From assembly GCA_029213305.1 (NCBI GenBank), contig JARGPA010000007.1, positions 67,586 to 131,585 of the forward strand: DNA of 64,000 bases. Direction: 5' to 3'. The position numbers and the translations under genes were made by a program. How positions within the stretch are numbered: the stretch's first letter is position 1; each line of letters opens with the position of its first letter. Below are positions 1 to 9,070 of this stretch, in pieces. The DNA is from Phycisphaerales bacterium. GTDB lineage: Bacteria > Planctomycetota > Phycisphaerae > Phycisphaerales > UBA1924. The notes below the pieces were generated by a model, which searched no databases, had not been told where the DNA came from, and was given only the letters and a program-made list of their open reading frames with translations.

Positions 1-198
1 GATCAATATCTTCGAGAATCAATGTGCGTTGTTGAAGGGGTTGCAACCACTGAGTCCGTAGTAGATTTAGCGAAGAAATACAAAGTAGATATGCCCATCA
101 CCGACGCGGTCTACGCAGTACTCTTCGAGCATCTTGATCCTGTTGATGCAATCACAATGCTTATGAGTCGCGATCTGCGCGAGGAGCAAATCGGTTGA
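1..198 (+). CDS. gpsA: Glycerol-3-phosphate dehydrogenase [NAD(P)+], C-terminal part
   Basis: This is the last 65 codons of a gene that begins before the window. The translated tail contains VVEGVATTESV, then MPITDAVYAVLFE and ends near LMSRDLREE. This is the characteristic C-terminal helical domain of GpsA, which reduces dihydroxyacetone phosphate to sn-glycerol 3-phosphate for phospholipid synthesis in the cytoplasm. The stop codon overlaps the next gene's TTG start (TTGA), so the two are probably translated together. The NAD-binding domain is outside the window. Confidence 0.9.
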   Translation, partial: DQYLRESMCVVEGVATTESVVDLAKKYKVDMPITDAVYAVLFEHLDPVDAITMLMSRDLREEQIG

Positions 199-1457
199 AT
201 CGTGATGACAATCAATCTCAGCACTCTGAATACATCGCGGCGGTCAATGTAGTCCAACTGTTGAAAACAAAGGGACATATCGCATACCTCGCAGGGGGAT
301 GTGTGCGTGATCTATTGTTAGGGATTGATCCCAAGGACTTTGATGTTGCGACGGATGCAACTCCTGAAAACATAGGACAGTATTTCAAACGAACTGCATC
401 AGTCGGCGCTGCATTTGGAGTTATGCTTGTACGCGATTACGGATGCACAATCGAAGTTGCAACATTCAGATCCGACGGCGTGTACTCTGATACCCGCCGT
501 CCTGACTCTGTTCAGTTTTCTTCGCCTATAGAAGATGCACAGCGTCGAGATTTTACAATCAATGCGCTGTTCATGGATCCGCTTGAAGATTCAAATAGCC
601 CAAAGATCATTGACTTTGTTGAAGGCATGATCGATGTGGAGAAGAGGGTACTTCGTGCTGTAGGAGATCCAGAAGCGAGACTCCGAGAAGATCATCTCCG
701 TGCATTGAGAGGGGTTCGTTTCGCCGCAAAGTATGGATTGGCGATCGAAAAGAGAACATTTGATTCAATTCGTAATCATGCGAGTGAACTCTCAGGAGTA
801 TCCGTCGAGCGCATCGGAGAAGAGATGCGGAAAATGCTCATCCATTCTTCGCGCACTGAATCTTGCAAACTCATCGATCAACTTGATCTCGATAACGCGA
901 TCTTCGGAGATTCAAAGCAGTTCGATCCAACTGTGATGAAAGCGCTTCCAATCGAAGTGGAGTATTCAGTTGTGCTCGTTGCACTTGCGATTGGGAGAGG
1001 GTTTATCATCGGGAACGATGTGGGGAAGATTTGTTCGCACTATCGAAGAGTGCTCGATCTGTCGAACAATGATCGTGACTCAATGAAAGCAATCCTGATA
1101 GGGGTTGGAGAGTTCAATCAAAAATGGAGTGGGTTGTCCATTGCGATGAAAAAACGGCTCTTGAGCTTAGAGCATGCTGTTTTTTCGTTGGAAATCCTTA
1201 AAATTCTCAATCATGAACAAGCTCAGGTCATATTCGATGAACGATCTTCTTTAGAACAGAGTTTCGGCGGTCTTTCTCCAGAACCCTTTGTTTCTGGAGC
1301 GGATCTCATCGAACTGGGGCTCAAGCCTGGACCAGACTTTAAATTCGTCCTCGATTCGTCCTATGATGCACAACTCGAGGGGGCCGTTCGTACAAAATTG
1401 GCCGCGATTGCTTTCGCTTCGCAACTGGCCAAAGAACGAGCAATAAATGAACAGTAG
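195..1457 (+). CDS. cca: tRNA nucleotidyltransferase / poly(A) polymerase family (class II)
   Basis: The 420-residue protein adds nucleotides to RNA 3' ends, most likely CCA to tRNA. Visible motifs are GGCVRD (about 34-39) and the metal-binding DFD (48-50) of the nucleotidyltransferase head, RRDFTINAL (116-124), and the nucleotide-selecting LREDHLRALRGVRFA stretch (162-176). There is no HD domain, so it is the short bacterial form. The TTG start lies in a TTGA overlap with the gpsA stop. Whether it adds CCA, only part of it, or poly(A) cannot be told from sequence. Both tRNA genes in this window lack an encoded CCA, so a CCA-adding activity is needed in the cell. Confidence 0.88.
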   Translation: MNRDDNQSQHSEYIAAVNVVQLLKTKGHIAYLAGGCVRDLLLGIDPKDFDVATDATPENIGQYFKRTASVGAAFGVMLVRDYGCTIEVATFRSDGVYSDTRRPDSVQFSSPIEDAQRRDFTINALFMDPLEDSNSPKIIDFVEGMIDVEKRVLRAVGDPEARLREDHLRALRGVRFAAKYGLAIEKRTFDSIRNHASELSGVSVERIGEEMRKMLIHSSRTESCKLIDQLDLDNAIFGDSKQFDPTVMKALPIEVEYSVVLVALAIGRGFIIGNDVGKICSHYRRVLDLSNNDRDSMKAILIGVGEFNQKWSGLSIAMKKRLLSLEHAVFSLEILKILNHEQAQVIFDERSSLEQSFGGLSPEPFVSGADLIELGLKPGPDFKFVLDSSYDAQLEGAVRTKLAAIAFASQLAKERAINEQ

Positions 1458-1493
1458 GTTGCTCAATCAGAGCAACTCATTATGGAGATATGT

Positions 1494-3239
1494 ATGACAT
1501 CTGTACCGATGACTGACTTTGTACCTGCAGAGATCGATGGGACAAAATGGGAGAACATCGAGCCCTTGATGAACTCGTTGCTTTCACGAGAAGTAAGTTC
1601 AAAGACTGAGCTTGAGCAATGGCTCTTAGATCGCTCGGATCTTGAAGCCGCGATCGGAGAATCAGGCGCCAATACCTACATCGATATGACATGTGATACC
1701 GAGAGTGAAACAAAGCAAGGCGCTTACACCTCATACATCACGAATGTTGTACCGAAAGTAAAACCAATCGGGTTTGAACTCGATAAGAAATACAAAGAGC
1801 TCGCAGAAAAACTCAACATGACGGGCGACCGGTTCGCAGTGCTCTACCGAGACACGCAAGCAGATGTGGATTTATTTCGTCAAGAGAATGTTGCAATCGA
1901 GACTGAGCTTGCACAACTCGATCAGGAATATGACAAAATCTGTGGCAAGATGACTGTCGAGTTTGAAGGCGAAGAGAAAACGCTTCCAATGATGGGTAAG
2001 TACTCCGAGTCCGCAGATCGCTCTATCCGTGAGTCCGCATGGAAGACTGTCGCAAAGCGCCGTCTCGAAGATCAAGAAACAATCAGTGGGATCTATGATC
2101 AGATGGTGACGAAGCGTCATCAAGTTGCTCAAAACGCAGGGTTCGATAGTTATGTCGAATATGCATTCAAGAGCAAGCATCGGTTTGATTACACGCCTGA
2201 GACTTGTTTCGCGTTCCATGATGCGATTGAAAAGCACATAATGCCATTCGTTGCAGGACTCGACTCAACGAGACAAGAAGAACTAGGTCTTGACGGACTT
2301 CGTCCATGGGATCTTGCAGTTGATCCAAAGGGACACGCGCCTTTGCGTCCATTCGACGGCGGCGCAGATCTCGTTGCCAAATCTCAAAAGGTGTTCGATC
2401 AACTCTCCCCTGAGCTTTCAAAGATGTTCGCAAGCATGGGCGATGGCTCAAACACTAATGGTACTGCAGACGGCGCCATGCTTGATCTTGACTCACGCAA
2501 AGGTAAAGCACCCGGCGGGTACCTCTACTTCCGTGATCGAAGTCAGCGTCCATTCATCTTCATGAACGCAGCGGGACAACATCGCGATGTTGAAACAATG
2601 GTCCACGAAGCAGGGCACGCGTTCCATGCGTTGTACTGTGTCGATGAACCATTGGTTTGGTACAGAAACCCATGCATGGAGTTTGCTGAAGTTGCATCGA
2701 TGACGATGGAACTTCTGACAATGCCTTATTGGGACTCATACTACCCAAATGCTGGTGATGCAGATCGTGCTCGCCGCAAACAGCTTGAAGGCTCATTGAG
2801 TCTTCTCCCTTGGATTGCGACGATTGACGCGTTCCAACACTGGGTCTACAAGAACCCAACGCATTCACGCGAAGAGCGCGCTGCAGCATGGCTCAAAATC
2901 GAAGAGCGGTTCGGTCATCAGGGTCATCATTGCCAATGGGACGGGCTCGAAGAAGAACGCAAGTTCGTCTGGCAACGTCAAGGACATCTCTTCGGCGTTC
3001 CGTTCTACTACATCGAGTACGGAATCGCACAACTCGGCGCATTGGGTATTTGGCTCATCAGTCTCGAGCAAGGCGAAGAAGCCGCATTAGCTGCATACAA
3101 AAAAGCGCTCTCGCTTGGTTCAACGGTCCCATTGCCACAACTGTTTGAAGCCGCGGGGTTAGAGTTCGATTTCGGAGACGCAACGGTCGGTCGATTGGTC
3201 GAACGCGTTCAAGCTGAACTTGATAAGTTGCCAAAGTAA
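1494..3239 (+). CDS. pepF: Oligoendopeptidase F family (M3) zinc peptidase
   Basis: This cytoplasmic metallopeptidase degrades short peptides. The HEAGH zinc motif lies at about residues 371-375 and is followed by a conserved MEFAEVASM helix that carries the third zinc ligand. About 581 residues is normal for M3B oligoendopeptidases. An upstream in-frame ATG exists at 1482, but GGAG at 1484-1487 sits six bases before the ATG at 1494, so I prefer the latter. The gene lies 36 bases after the tRNA nucleotidyltransferase in the same direction. It is followed by a strong hairpin, so gpsA, cca and pepF may form one transcript. There is no signal peptide. Confidence 0.9.
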   Translation: MTSVPMTDFVPAEIDGTKWENIEPLMNSLLSREVSSKTELEQWLLDRSDLEAAIGESGANTYIDMTCDTESETKQGAYTSYITNVVPKVKPIGFELDKKYKELAEKLNMTGDRFAVLYRDTQADVDLFRQENVAIETELAQLDQEYDKICGKMTVEFEGEEKTLPMMGKYSESADRSIRESAWKTVAKRRLEDQETISGIYDQMVTKRHQVAQNAGFDSYVEYAFKSKHRFDYTPETCFAFHDAIEKHIMPFVAGLDSTRQEELGLDGLRPWDLAVDPKGHAPLRPFDGGADLVAKSQKVFDQLSPELSKMFASMGDGSNTNGTADGAMLDLDSRKGKAPGGYLYFRDRSQRPFIFMNAAGQHRDVETMVHEAGHAFHALYCVDEPLVWYRNPCMEFAEVASMTMELLTMPYWDSYYPNAGDADRARRKQLEGSLSLLPWIATIDAFQHWVYKNPTHSREERAAAWLKIEERFGHQGHHCQWDGLEEERKFVWQRQGHLFGVPFYYIEYGIAQLGALGIWLISLEQGEEAALAAYKKALSLGSTVPLPQLFEAAGLEFDFGDATVGRLVERVQAELDKLPK

Positions 3240-3268
3240 AAAACATCAAATATATTGATTAAACTTAA

Positions 3269-3298
3269 CAAAGCGAGGAATGGAAATTCCTCGCTTTG
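3269..3298 (+). terminator. Hairpin terminator after pepF
   Basis: This is a perfect 13-bp stem with a GGAA loop: left arm 3269-3281, right arm 3286-3298. The downstream bases are AT-rich (CTATATATTC) but there is no clean T run, so strength is uncertain. Confidence 0.75.
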
Positions 3299-3363
3299 CT
3301 ATATATTCAAAGCTTGTAACTTCTGGTTGATTGAGTTCTCGTCGAAGGAAAAGGAATTATTGA

Positions 3364-4164
3364 ATGTCCAAATATCAAATGATTGTATTGGTGGTTATTT
3401 ATTGTCTCAGTCTCTCAACTAAATCGTACGGCGGGATCAGTGACTTCTATGTAGTAACAGACACAGGAACACTTGCATATGTCAACGGCGACACATTAGT
3501 CGCGTCAGCGATACACCATATGCAAAATCCAAGCGGATTAAGTGATATTCTCTATGATGGCAACGGCGTAATCCTTGCGAACACATTCGGTCGAATCCGT
3601 TCTATTAACACAGTGACAGGTCAAGAAGAACTCGTTTTCGACTCTACTTCCCACCCAGATACGCAAGGCGTAGTTCTTATGGGTGGGTTGGCTCGCACAT
3701 CTCGAGGGACGATATATATGGTGTCGAGCGGGATCGGGCTTGATGTGAATAATTTTTATAGCTCAGAGTTTAATCAAGCAACCGATCGGTATGTTCAGTC
3801 ATCCCAGTTAAGTTCAGAGTTGGGTTTGTTGTTTGATTATCATGAAGTAGACGAACATACATATTTAGCCGCAGATTTTGTGAACCAAACGATTCACGTG
3901 TTTGACTCTACAGGTGTGGGGATTACAAAATCATATCAAACCGGATTAGATGTCGTCTCGTTTTTTCAGGATCAAGATTCAATATTCGCATTTACACGAA
4001 CAGGCGACTTGCACACATTCGATCCAGATAGTGGGAGTTTGTCCTTCTATGGGAGTGTCGCCGGCAGAACAGTGAATTTCATTGGTGCAACTATCCCCGC
4101 GCCAGGACCAACTTCATTCGTTGGAGTTTTACTACTCTCCGCAAACTTGCGTAGGCGTAGATAA
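3364..4164 (+). CDS. Secreted beta-propeller-like protein with PEP-CTERM-like sorting tail
   Basis: I cannot assign a function. The 266-residue protein starts with a hydrophobic signal peptide (about residues 5-23). It ends with PAPGP, a hydrophobic stretch and RRRR, the Phycisphaerae form of an exosortase or PEP-CTERM-like anchoring signal. The middle has recurring strand-like stretches such as YDGNGVILANTFG and FDSTGVGITK, which suggest a short beta-propeller, but I see no catalytic motif. A purine-rich GAAGGAAAAGG lies upstream of the ATG. It stands alone between the pepF hairpin and a convergent PhoX-like gene. It is likely exported and anchored at the cell surface. Confidence 0.7.
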   Translation: MSKYQMIVLVVIYCLSLSTKSYGGISDFYVVTDTGTLAYVNGDTLVASAIHHMQNPSGLSDILYDGNGVILANTFGRIRSINTVTGQEELVFDSTSHPDTQGVVLMGGLARTSRGTIYMVSSGIGLDVNNFYSSEFNQATDRYVQSSQLSSELGLLFDYHEVDEHTYLAADFVNQTIHVFDSTGVGITKSYQTGLDVVSFFQDQDSIFAFTRTGDLHTFDPDSGSLSFYGSVAGRTVNFIGATIPAPGPTSFVGVLLLSANLRRRR

Positions 4165-4214
4165 GCTATTCAAACAATTGAACTGTTTGCAATGTGTACG
4201 ATGGATTCCGGCTT

Positions 4215-5612
4215 CTAGAAGTTTTTCCAGGGCCCAGTGATTGCCAATGTCCATCCAGGATTTTGGATATTCACAAACAGGGTAGATCCATCGGGAGAGA
4301 ACACAGCGCCTGCAAACTCAGAGTTGCTCATAGCATTACGAGCGAGACGATAGAGATCGCCTTTCATTGTGACGCCGACAAGATTTGGTGGTTTGTTTTC
4401 ATCTTCGCACACAATAATGTCACCCCATGGTGAGAAGGTGATGTTGTCGGCGCGCTCAAGAACCGATGGGTCCTTAGGTTCAATGAACAGTTCAATCTTG
4501 TCGTGGACACCCTTTGGATCAGGCATGATGTGCCAGAGTTGTCCGTGGTATCCTTTTCCACCGGTTGTCGCGGCGAAATATACCCCATCATTTCCCCACC
4601 ACATGCCTTCGCCGCGAGCAAAGCGAGCAGCGCCCGCTTTAAATCCGCGATAACGGAGATCATCCCTTGGTGATTCCACATCATCAAGTGGAATCCAACG
4701 AATGCTCATTGGTTCGTTCGGTAAGATTTGAAAATCATCCCAGTTTCGTGTGTCCAAGCTAGGCGTGTGATCAATCCGTAAAACCTCTACCTGGCCGCCC
4801 GCGTGGAGATCTTCTGCATCGTTCGGTACATATCGATAGATCAATCCATCATGACGATCTTCAGTCATGTACACGATCCCAGTGCGAGGATCTGTGCAGC
4901 ATGCTTCTCGCATGAAACGCCCCATCGCTTTGATTGGTTTGGGATCCGCAAGTTGTGGAGATGTCGTTGCAGGAACTTCGAATGCATATCCATGATCTTG
5001 TTCAAATCGATATCCTTGAACTGAACTGGCTTCTTCGCAAGTGATCCAAGTGTTGCGAGGGGTGATTCCGCCGGCGCAGTTTCGCTCAGTCCCCGCGAGA
5101 GAGAGCCAGTGTTGTTCAAGTTTTTGTAATTTTGTGTTGTAAACGAGTGTTGTTGTGCCTCCACGAGATGGTCGGCCGTACCCCGGATCATAAAGCTTAG
5201 ATTCGTCAATCAAATCAAGAGATCCCGGTTCTTTGAATGCCCCTGTAGTTTTGTGGGCATCTTCAATCTCATGATTGCGGATCACAATAGTACGATCAGG
5301 ATCAATTGTTCCGTCTTCGTTGATAAATGGGAATGCGCCCATCCCGTCATGCTTACCAGGAACAGAGAATCCGTCATCCATCTGTTCACCGGTTTTTGAG
5401 AAAATGCGATAACTGAACCCTTTGGGAAGATCAACAATCCCATCGGGATCAGCAATGAGTGGTCCATACCCCGTTAAGTCTTCAGAGATCCCTCCGAGCA
5501 TGTCAAGGATGGATGAAGTTGATCCGCGTGCGAGTGATGTGCTCAATCCTGCGAATCCAAAGCTGACGCTCGCTGATCGGGCAAGGAATGATCGTCTTGA
5601 GTGTGTATTCAT
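4215..5612 (-). CDS. PhoX-like (DUF839) Tat-exported protein
   Basis: The 465-residue protein has a twin-arginine signal at its start (SRRSFLARS, residues 5-13), so it is exported folded. The body matches the DUF839/PhoX family: GYGPLIADPDG near the start, then LPKGFSYRIFS, a TTTLVYN stretch, ERNCAGGITPRNTWITCEE and late FSPDG/LFVNIQNPG strands of a beta-propeller. PhoX enzymes are calcium- and iron-dependent phosphatases that act in the periplasm. This member is shorter than classic PhoX, so phosphatase activity is inferred. It shares the window with PhoBR-like regulators and OprO/P-type porins, which fits phosphate scavenging. Confidence 0.82.
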   Translation of the reverse strand: MNTHSRRSFLARSASVSFGFAGLSTSLARGSTSSILDMLGGISEDLTGYGPLIADPDGIVDLPKGFSYRIFSKTGEQMDDGFSVPGKHDGMGAFPFINEDGTIDPDRTIVIRNHEIEDAHKTTGAFKEPGSLDLIDESKLYDPGYGRPSRGGTTTLVYNTKLQKLEQHWLSLAGTERNCAGGITPRNTWITCEEASSVQGYRFEQDHGYAFEVPATTSPQLADPKPIKAMGRFMREACCTDPRTGIVYMTEDRHDGLIYRYVPNDAEDLHAGGQVEVLRIDHTPSLDTRNWDDFQILPNEPMSIRWIPLDDVESPRDDLRYRGFKAGAARFARGEGMWWGNDGVYFAATTGGKGYHGQLWHIMPDPKGVHDKIELFIEPKDPSVLERADNITFSPWGDIIVCEDENKPPNLVGVTMKGDLYRLARNAMSNSEFAGAVFSPDGSTLFVNIQNPGWTLAITGPWKNF

Positions 5613-5654
5613 TAGAAAACCAGATAAAACAAACTTGCGGAACGTAGAAGTATC

Positions 5655-7043
5655 TCAGAGGATTGTACCTTGAAGCGTCATTACTGCAATAACAAAGTAG
5701 ATCGTTAATCCCGAAACATCCATCAGTGTCGCAACAAGAGGTGACGAAGATGTCGCAGGGTCCACTCCAATGTGATCAAGGAGCAACGGGAACATCGAAC
5801 CAATGAGTGTGCCCCAGATCACAATGACAAGTACTGAAAGACTCACTGTAAAAGAGAGAGGCCATATATGTTCAGTCTGGACCATGGGAGTCATTGTTAA
5901 AATCCAGACGACGAGCATCCCGATGATTGCAAGAGTGGATCCAAGATAGAACCCCGTTAAAAGTTCTTTTCGAACAATTTTCCACCATGCATTGAGTCGG
6001 ACTTCTTCAACTGCGATTGCTCGTACAAGCAAGCTCGCCGCTTGGGACGCGGTATTACCACCAGTCGAGATAATCATGGGAACAAACACAACGAGCACAA
6101 CTGCTTTACTGAGTTGCTCATCGAAGAAACCCATAATAGAAATCGTGAGTATCTGGAGTAACAACAATACAGATAACCAGACGCCGCGTTTGTGGTACAT
6201 GTTAAAGATGGATGAAGAAATGTAAGGCGCTGAAAGTGCTTCCATACCACCCAATTTCTGAACATCTTCTGTGAACTCTACCTCTGCAACATCCGCAACA
6301 TCGTCTGCGGTCACAATACCCACAAGGAGTCCAAGTGAATCGACTACTGGGAGTGCAGTACGGTCATAGCGCCCCATCATCCGAACGGCTTCTTCGCGGT
6401 CATCCTTCGCGTAGAGTGCAATGAACTCGTCGTCCATCAAATCACTGATAAGAGAATCCGGTTCAGTTAACAATAATTCACGGATGTGAATATCGTCGAT
6501 GAGTTGCCCTTCGAGATCAATCACAAAGACCCAATCAACAGTTTCTGCGTTTCTTCCGTACTTGCGAATATGTTCAAGAGAGTGAGCAACACTCCAATCT
6601 TTTCGGACCCTGACATAATCCGGGGTCATGAATCGTCCCACAGATTCAGGATCGTATCCGAGGATTGCTTGCGTGATTCGTCTGTTTTCAGGAGAGAAAT
6701 TAGCAATTAGTTTCGTCGCGATTTCAACCGGGAGTTCATCGAGGATCGCGGCACGATCATCTGGATCCATTGATTCGATCAGACGCGAAGATCGCTCAGC
6801 GCCAAACTCTTCTAACAACGCTTCTTGAGAACTTTGTTCAAGCTCTGCGAAGGTGGCCGCCGCGAGTTCTCTTGGGAGAACTCGAAACGCGATCGCCGCG
6901 GATTCGGAAGACAACAACTCAATCAAATCCGCGACATCTGCAGGTTCAATAACTGAGAGTGAATCGCGGATATCGCGATAGGCGCGATCATCGATCATTC
7001 CTTGTAGATCTGGTTCTAATAGATGAGTGATAGATAAGGGCAC
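5655..7043 (-). CDS. mgtE: Magnesium transporter MgtE
   Basis: The 462-residue inner-membrane Mg2+ channel has the standard order of parts. An N-terminal superhelical domain (about 1-130) is rich in DPDDRAAILDELP-type repeats. Two CBS domains follow (about 130-260), containing DYVRVRKDWSV and LPVVDSLGLLVGIVTADDVADV. Five membrane segments come last (about 285-460), including the conserved GGNTASQAASL pore region and a TGFYLG segment. Length is normal. It is convergent with nothing and lies 42 bases upstream of the PhoX-like gene start, on the same strand, so a shared transcript is possible. Regulation is probably by Mg2+ binding to the cytoplasmic domains, as known for the family. Confidence 0.95.
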   Translation of the reverse strand: MPLSITHLLEPDLQGMIDDRAYRDIRDSLSVIEPADVADLIELLSSESAAIAFRVLPRELAAATFAELEQSSQEALLEEFGAERSSRLIESMDPDDRAAILDELPVEIATKLIANFSPENRRITQAILGYDPESVGRFMTPDYVRVRKDWSVAHSLEHIRKYGRNAETVDWVFVIDLEGQLIDDIHIRELLLTEPDSLISDLMDDEFIALYAKDDREEAVRMMGRYDRTALPVVDSLGLLVGIVTADDVADVAEVEFTEDVQKLGGMEALSAPYISSSIFNMYHKRGVWLSVLLLLQILTISIMGFFDEQLSKAVVLVVFVPMIISTGGNTASQAASLLVRAIAVEEVRLNAWWKIVRKELLTGFYLGSTLAIIGMLVVWILTMTPMVQTEHIWPLSFTVSLSVLVIVIWGTLIGSMFPLLLDHIGVDPATSSSPLVATLMDVSGLTIYFVIAVMTLQGTIL

Positions 7044-7171
7044 TCAGTATCTTATCAACATGAATCGCTCAAGGGAGATTATCGGGATGATGTTCTCGGA
7101 CCGGATTAAGGATTTATCATAACTATTCGTTACGGCCATCAGTTTCCAACACTCGATTTCACATTGAAAGT

Positions 7172-7193
7172 GAATGAGAAGTGTCTCTCATTC
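7172..7193. repeat. Inverted repeat between mgtE and the pseudopilin gene
   Basis: GAATGAGA (7172-7179) and TCTCATTC (7186-7193) form a perfect 8-bp inverted repeat with a 6-base loop. It lies between the divergent mgtE and pseudopilin starts, about 60 bases before the latter. It could be an operator or a leader hairpin. No T run follows. Confidence 0.4.
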
Positions 7194-7251
7194 GATATTT
7201 CGGATGTTGATCTGCGAACACAAGATTCACGCTGGGAAAAGGATGTTTTAA

Positions 7252-7734
7252 ATGATTGAACGGACAAGCAGAATTGGTTTTACACTTCTTGAAATTGTTA
7301 TTGTTATCGTAGTTATTGGAATACTTGCATCGATGGTGATTCCGCGTTTCGCAAATGCTCAATCAGATGTCCGAGTCGCATCTGCGGGTGAAGATATCCT
7401 CGGGATGGTAAAAGCGCTCGAAACTTATAATGCAAACAACGGGTACTGGCCAGCAGAAACCGCAGTCGGAGTCGTTCCACCAGAAATCACAGCAAACTTC
7501 AAAGGCGGGAACCCTTTCGCCAAACCATGTCCGATTGGAAGTGTTTACGATTACAACAACTCCGTGACATCATCAGGTGGAACTGTGAGTATCTCGTTGC
7601 AGCCGTCATCTGCATCTCCAGCCCCAACAATCACTGATGCACTCGCGTTGGATTCATTTCTAGATGATGGGGTACTCAACTCAGGTCGATTCCAAACATC
7701 AGGCAATGGGTATGCGTACAGAATCAGTCAATAA
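7252..7734 (+). CDS. Type II secretion / type IV pilin-like major pseudopilin
   Basis: The 160-residue protein begins with a short charged leader and the prepilin peptidase site GFTLLE: cleavage after Gly9, mature Phe10, and the conserved Glu at mature position 5 (Glu14). A 20-residue hydrophobic helix follows. The remainder, with GGNPFAKPCPIG and a Gly/Ser-rich loop, resembles a GspG-like globular domain. No other secretion gene is near, as is common for dispersed planctomycete pseudopilins. ATG is preceded by a GGAAAAGGATG stretch that could serve as a ribosome site. It is anchored in the inner membrane. Whether it serves secretion or surface fibres is unknown. Confidence 0.88.
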   Translation: MIERTSRIGFTLLEIVIVIVVIGILASMVIPRFANAQSDVRVASAGEDILGMVKALETYNANNGYWPAETAVGVVPPEITANFKGGNPFAKPCPIGSVYDYNNSVTSSGGTVSISLQPSSASPAPTITDALALDSFLDDGVLNSGRFQTSGNGYAYRISQ

Positions 7735-7761
7735 GACTACTGGGTAGTTGAGACACGATTC

Positions 7762-8502
7762 CTACATAATCAAAGATTCAAGACCCGTCAATCCGACGGG
7801 TTCTTTTGTGTAGAAAGGTTCTCCCGCTTGGGCGCCAATGCGAGATCCGAAATACTTTGCGCTCGCTTCTATCCATTCAAGTGCTTTACGGTTCTTCTCA
7901 GGCATGACAAACTGTGTTTCGTATGCTTTGATGGATCGCATTTTCTGATCTAGGGTGTCCCCGATATCAAACACAAACTTCGGGTCTGCAACCCAACGCA
8001 AATGCGTCGCATAATAATAGAACAACCATTTGGGATACAGAGTTGGTCCAAGTTCCTTTTGTTCACCTGTCCATGCGTCGATCGGAGCAGGCATCTCGAT
8101 CTTGCTGAGCTTTGCATCAAATCGAGCATCCTCGATACATCGTGTCACGCCGCGATGATCTGGGTGAGCATCCTCAGGGAATGTGGTAAAGATCACCTGA
8201 GCTTGCCATGCTCGGATCACGCCTGCGAGTGCGTGTCGATTCTCGATCGTGTGCTCGACGAACCGATTCGGAAGATCCAATAACCAGCGCTCAACTTTTC
8301 CCGTTGCGCCTTCTTTGAGAATCTCAAGTGCAGCGGCGGCTTCACCCTTACGGATCTCGGGAGAACCCAACGGGGTTGGTTCCCCGTTCGTGACATCAAG
8401 AATCAAGATGTCATGCCCTTGTTGAGCGAGCTTAATGATTGTTCCACCCATTCCCAGCTCTTGATCGTCTGGGTGTGGGCCTACAACAAGTATGCGTGTC
8501 AT
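7762..8502 (-). CDS. LmbE/PIG-L family N-acetylglucosamine deacetylase, BshB1-like
   Basis: The 246-residue zinc-dependent deacetylase carries HPDD at residues 10-13 and HPDH at 113-116, the metal and catalytic motifs of the family. The later stretch FVFDIGDT, then SIKAYETQF and the C-terminal FGSRIGAQAGEPF closely follow BshB1, which removes acetyl from GlcNAc-malate in bacillithiol synthesis. Another sugar-amide substrate is possible, because LmbE relatives are versatile. It is cytoplasmic and ends convergently with the pseudopilin gene. A BshC-like gene occurs 26 kb away at 34.2 kb. Confidence 0.82.
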   Translation of the reverse strand: MTRILVVGPHPDDQELGMGGTIIKLAQQGHDILILDVTNGEPTPLGSPEIRKGEAAAALEILKEGATGKVERWLLDLPNRFVEHTIENRHALAGVIRAWQAQVIFTTFPEDAHPDHRGVTRCIEDARFDAKLSKIEMPAPIDAWTGEQKELGPTLYPKWLFYYYATHLRWVADPKFVFDIGDTLDQKMRSIKAYETQFVMPEKNRKALEWIEASAKYFGSRIGAQAGEPFYTKEPVGLTGLESLIM

Positions 8503-8578
8503 GGTGTACCTCGAAACATCCAGAATCCTGTCACCTCATCAACACGATGCGTCGCGGATCTATTCACAACATGACGGA

Positions 8579-9052
8579 TCAGTTGTATTTATTTTCTACG
8601 ACAACCATCCCGAAGAGAGTTGGTTCTTCATTCGCGATCGTTTCGATTTGCACCAGAACCACAGGAGCAGGAGTCCGTTGAGCGAAGAATCCGCCAGCGC
8701 GATAGACATCCCCAAACTCATCGACAAACTCAAGGAGATTCAACTCGACAGTCTCTCCTGATGCAACCCCATCGATAGGTAGGGAATAGCGTTTGTTGAT
8801 CCAGATGACTGATGGGCCGAACTCGTGAGTAGTGGTATTCGTAAACTTGAGCAAAGTGACATCTCGGAATACTTGGATGTCGAATACCTCTCCTTGAGCG
8901 ATATCCTCAGGGTAAGGAGCATGAGGCTCCGCCGTCGAACGCTCGTTGAAGAGCTGACAACCCCCAAGTGGGAGTGTTGAGCACCCAATTCCCAAAAGAA
9001 TTGAGCAAGCGACGCATTGAGCACGGGTCTGAATAAACTGTTTGGTCTTCAC
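8579..9052 (-). CDS. Small putative lipoprotein of unknown function
   Basis: I do not recognise this family. From the GTG at 9052 the protein has 157 residues, with a hydrophobic leader and a lipobox LGGC (Cys32), so it is probably an outer-membrane lipoprotein. The mature part is a compact beta-rich domain with VFDIQVFRDVTLLKFTN and VWINKRYSLPIDGV. A perfect AGGAGG lies directly against the GTG with no spacer, which is unusual, so the true start may be elsewhere. A longer reading frame extends upstream over the divergent dus gene and is unlikely to be used. Only 18 bases separate it from the dus start. Confidence 0.6.
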   Translation of the reverse strand: MKTKQFIQTRAQCVACSILLGIGCSTLPLGGCQLFNERSTAEPHAPYPEDIAQGEVFDIQVFRDVTLLKFTNTTTHEFGPSVIWINKRYSLPIDGVASGETVELNLLEFVDEFGDVYRAGGFFAQRTPAPVVLVQIETIANEEPTLFGMVVVENKYN

Positions 9053-9070
9053 CCTCCTATCGTCCCATAG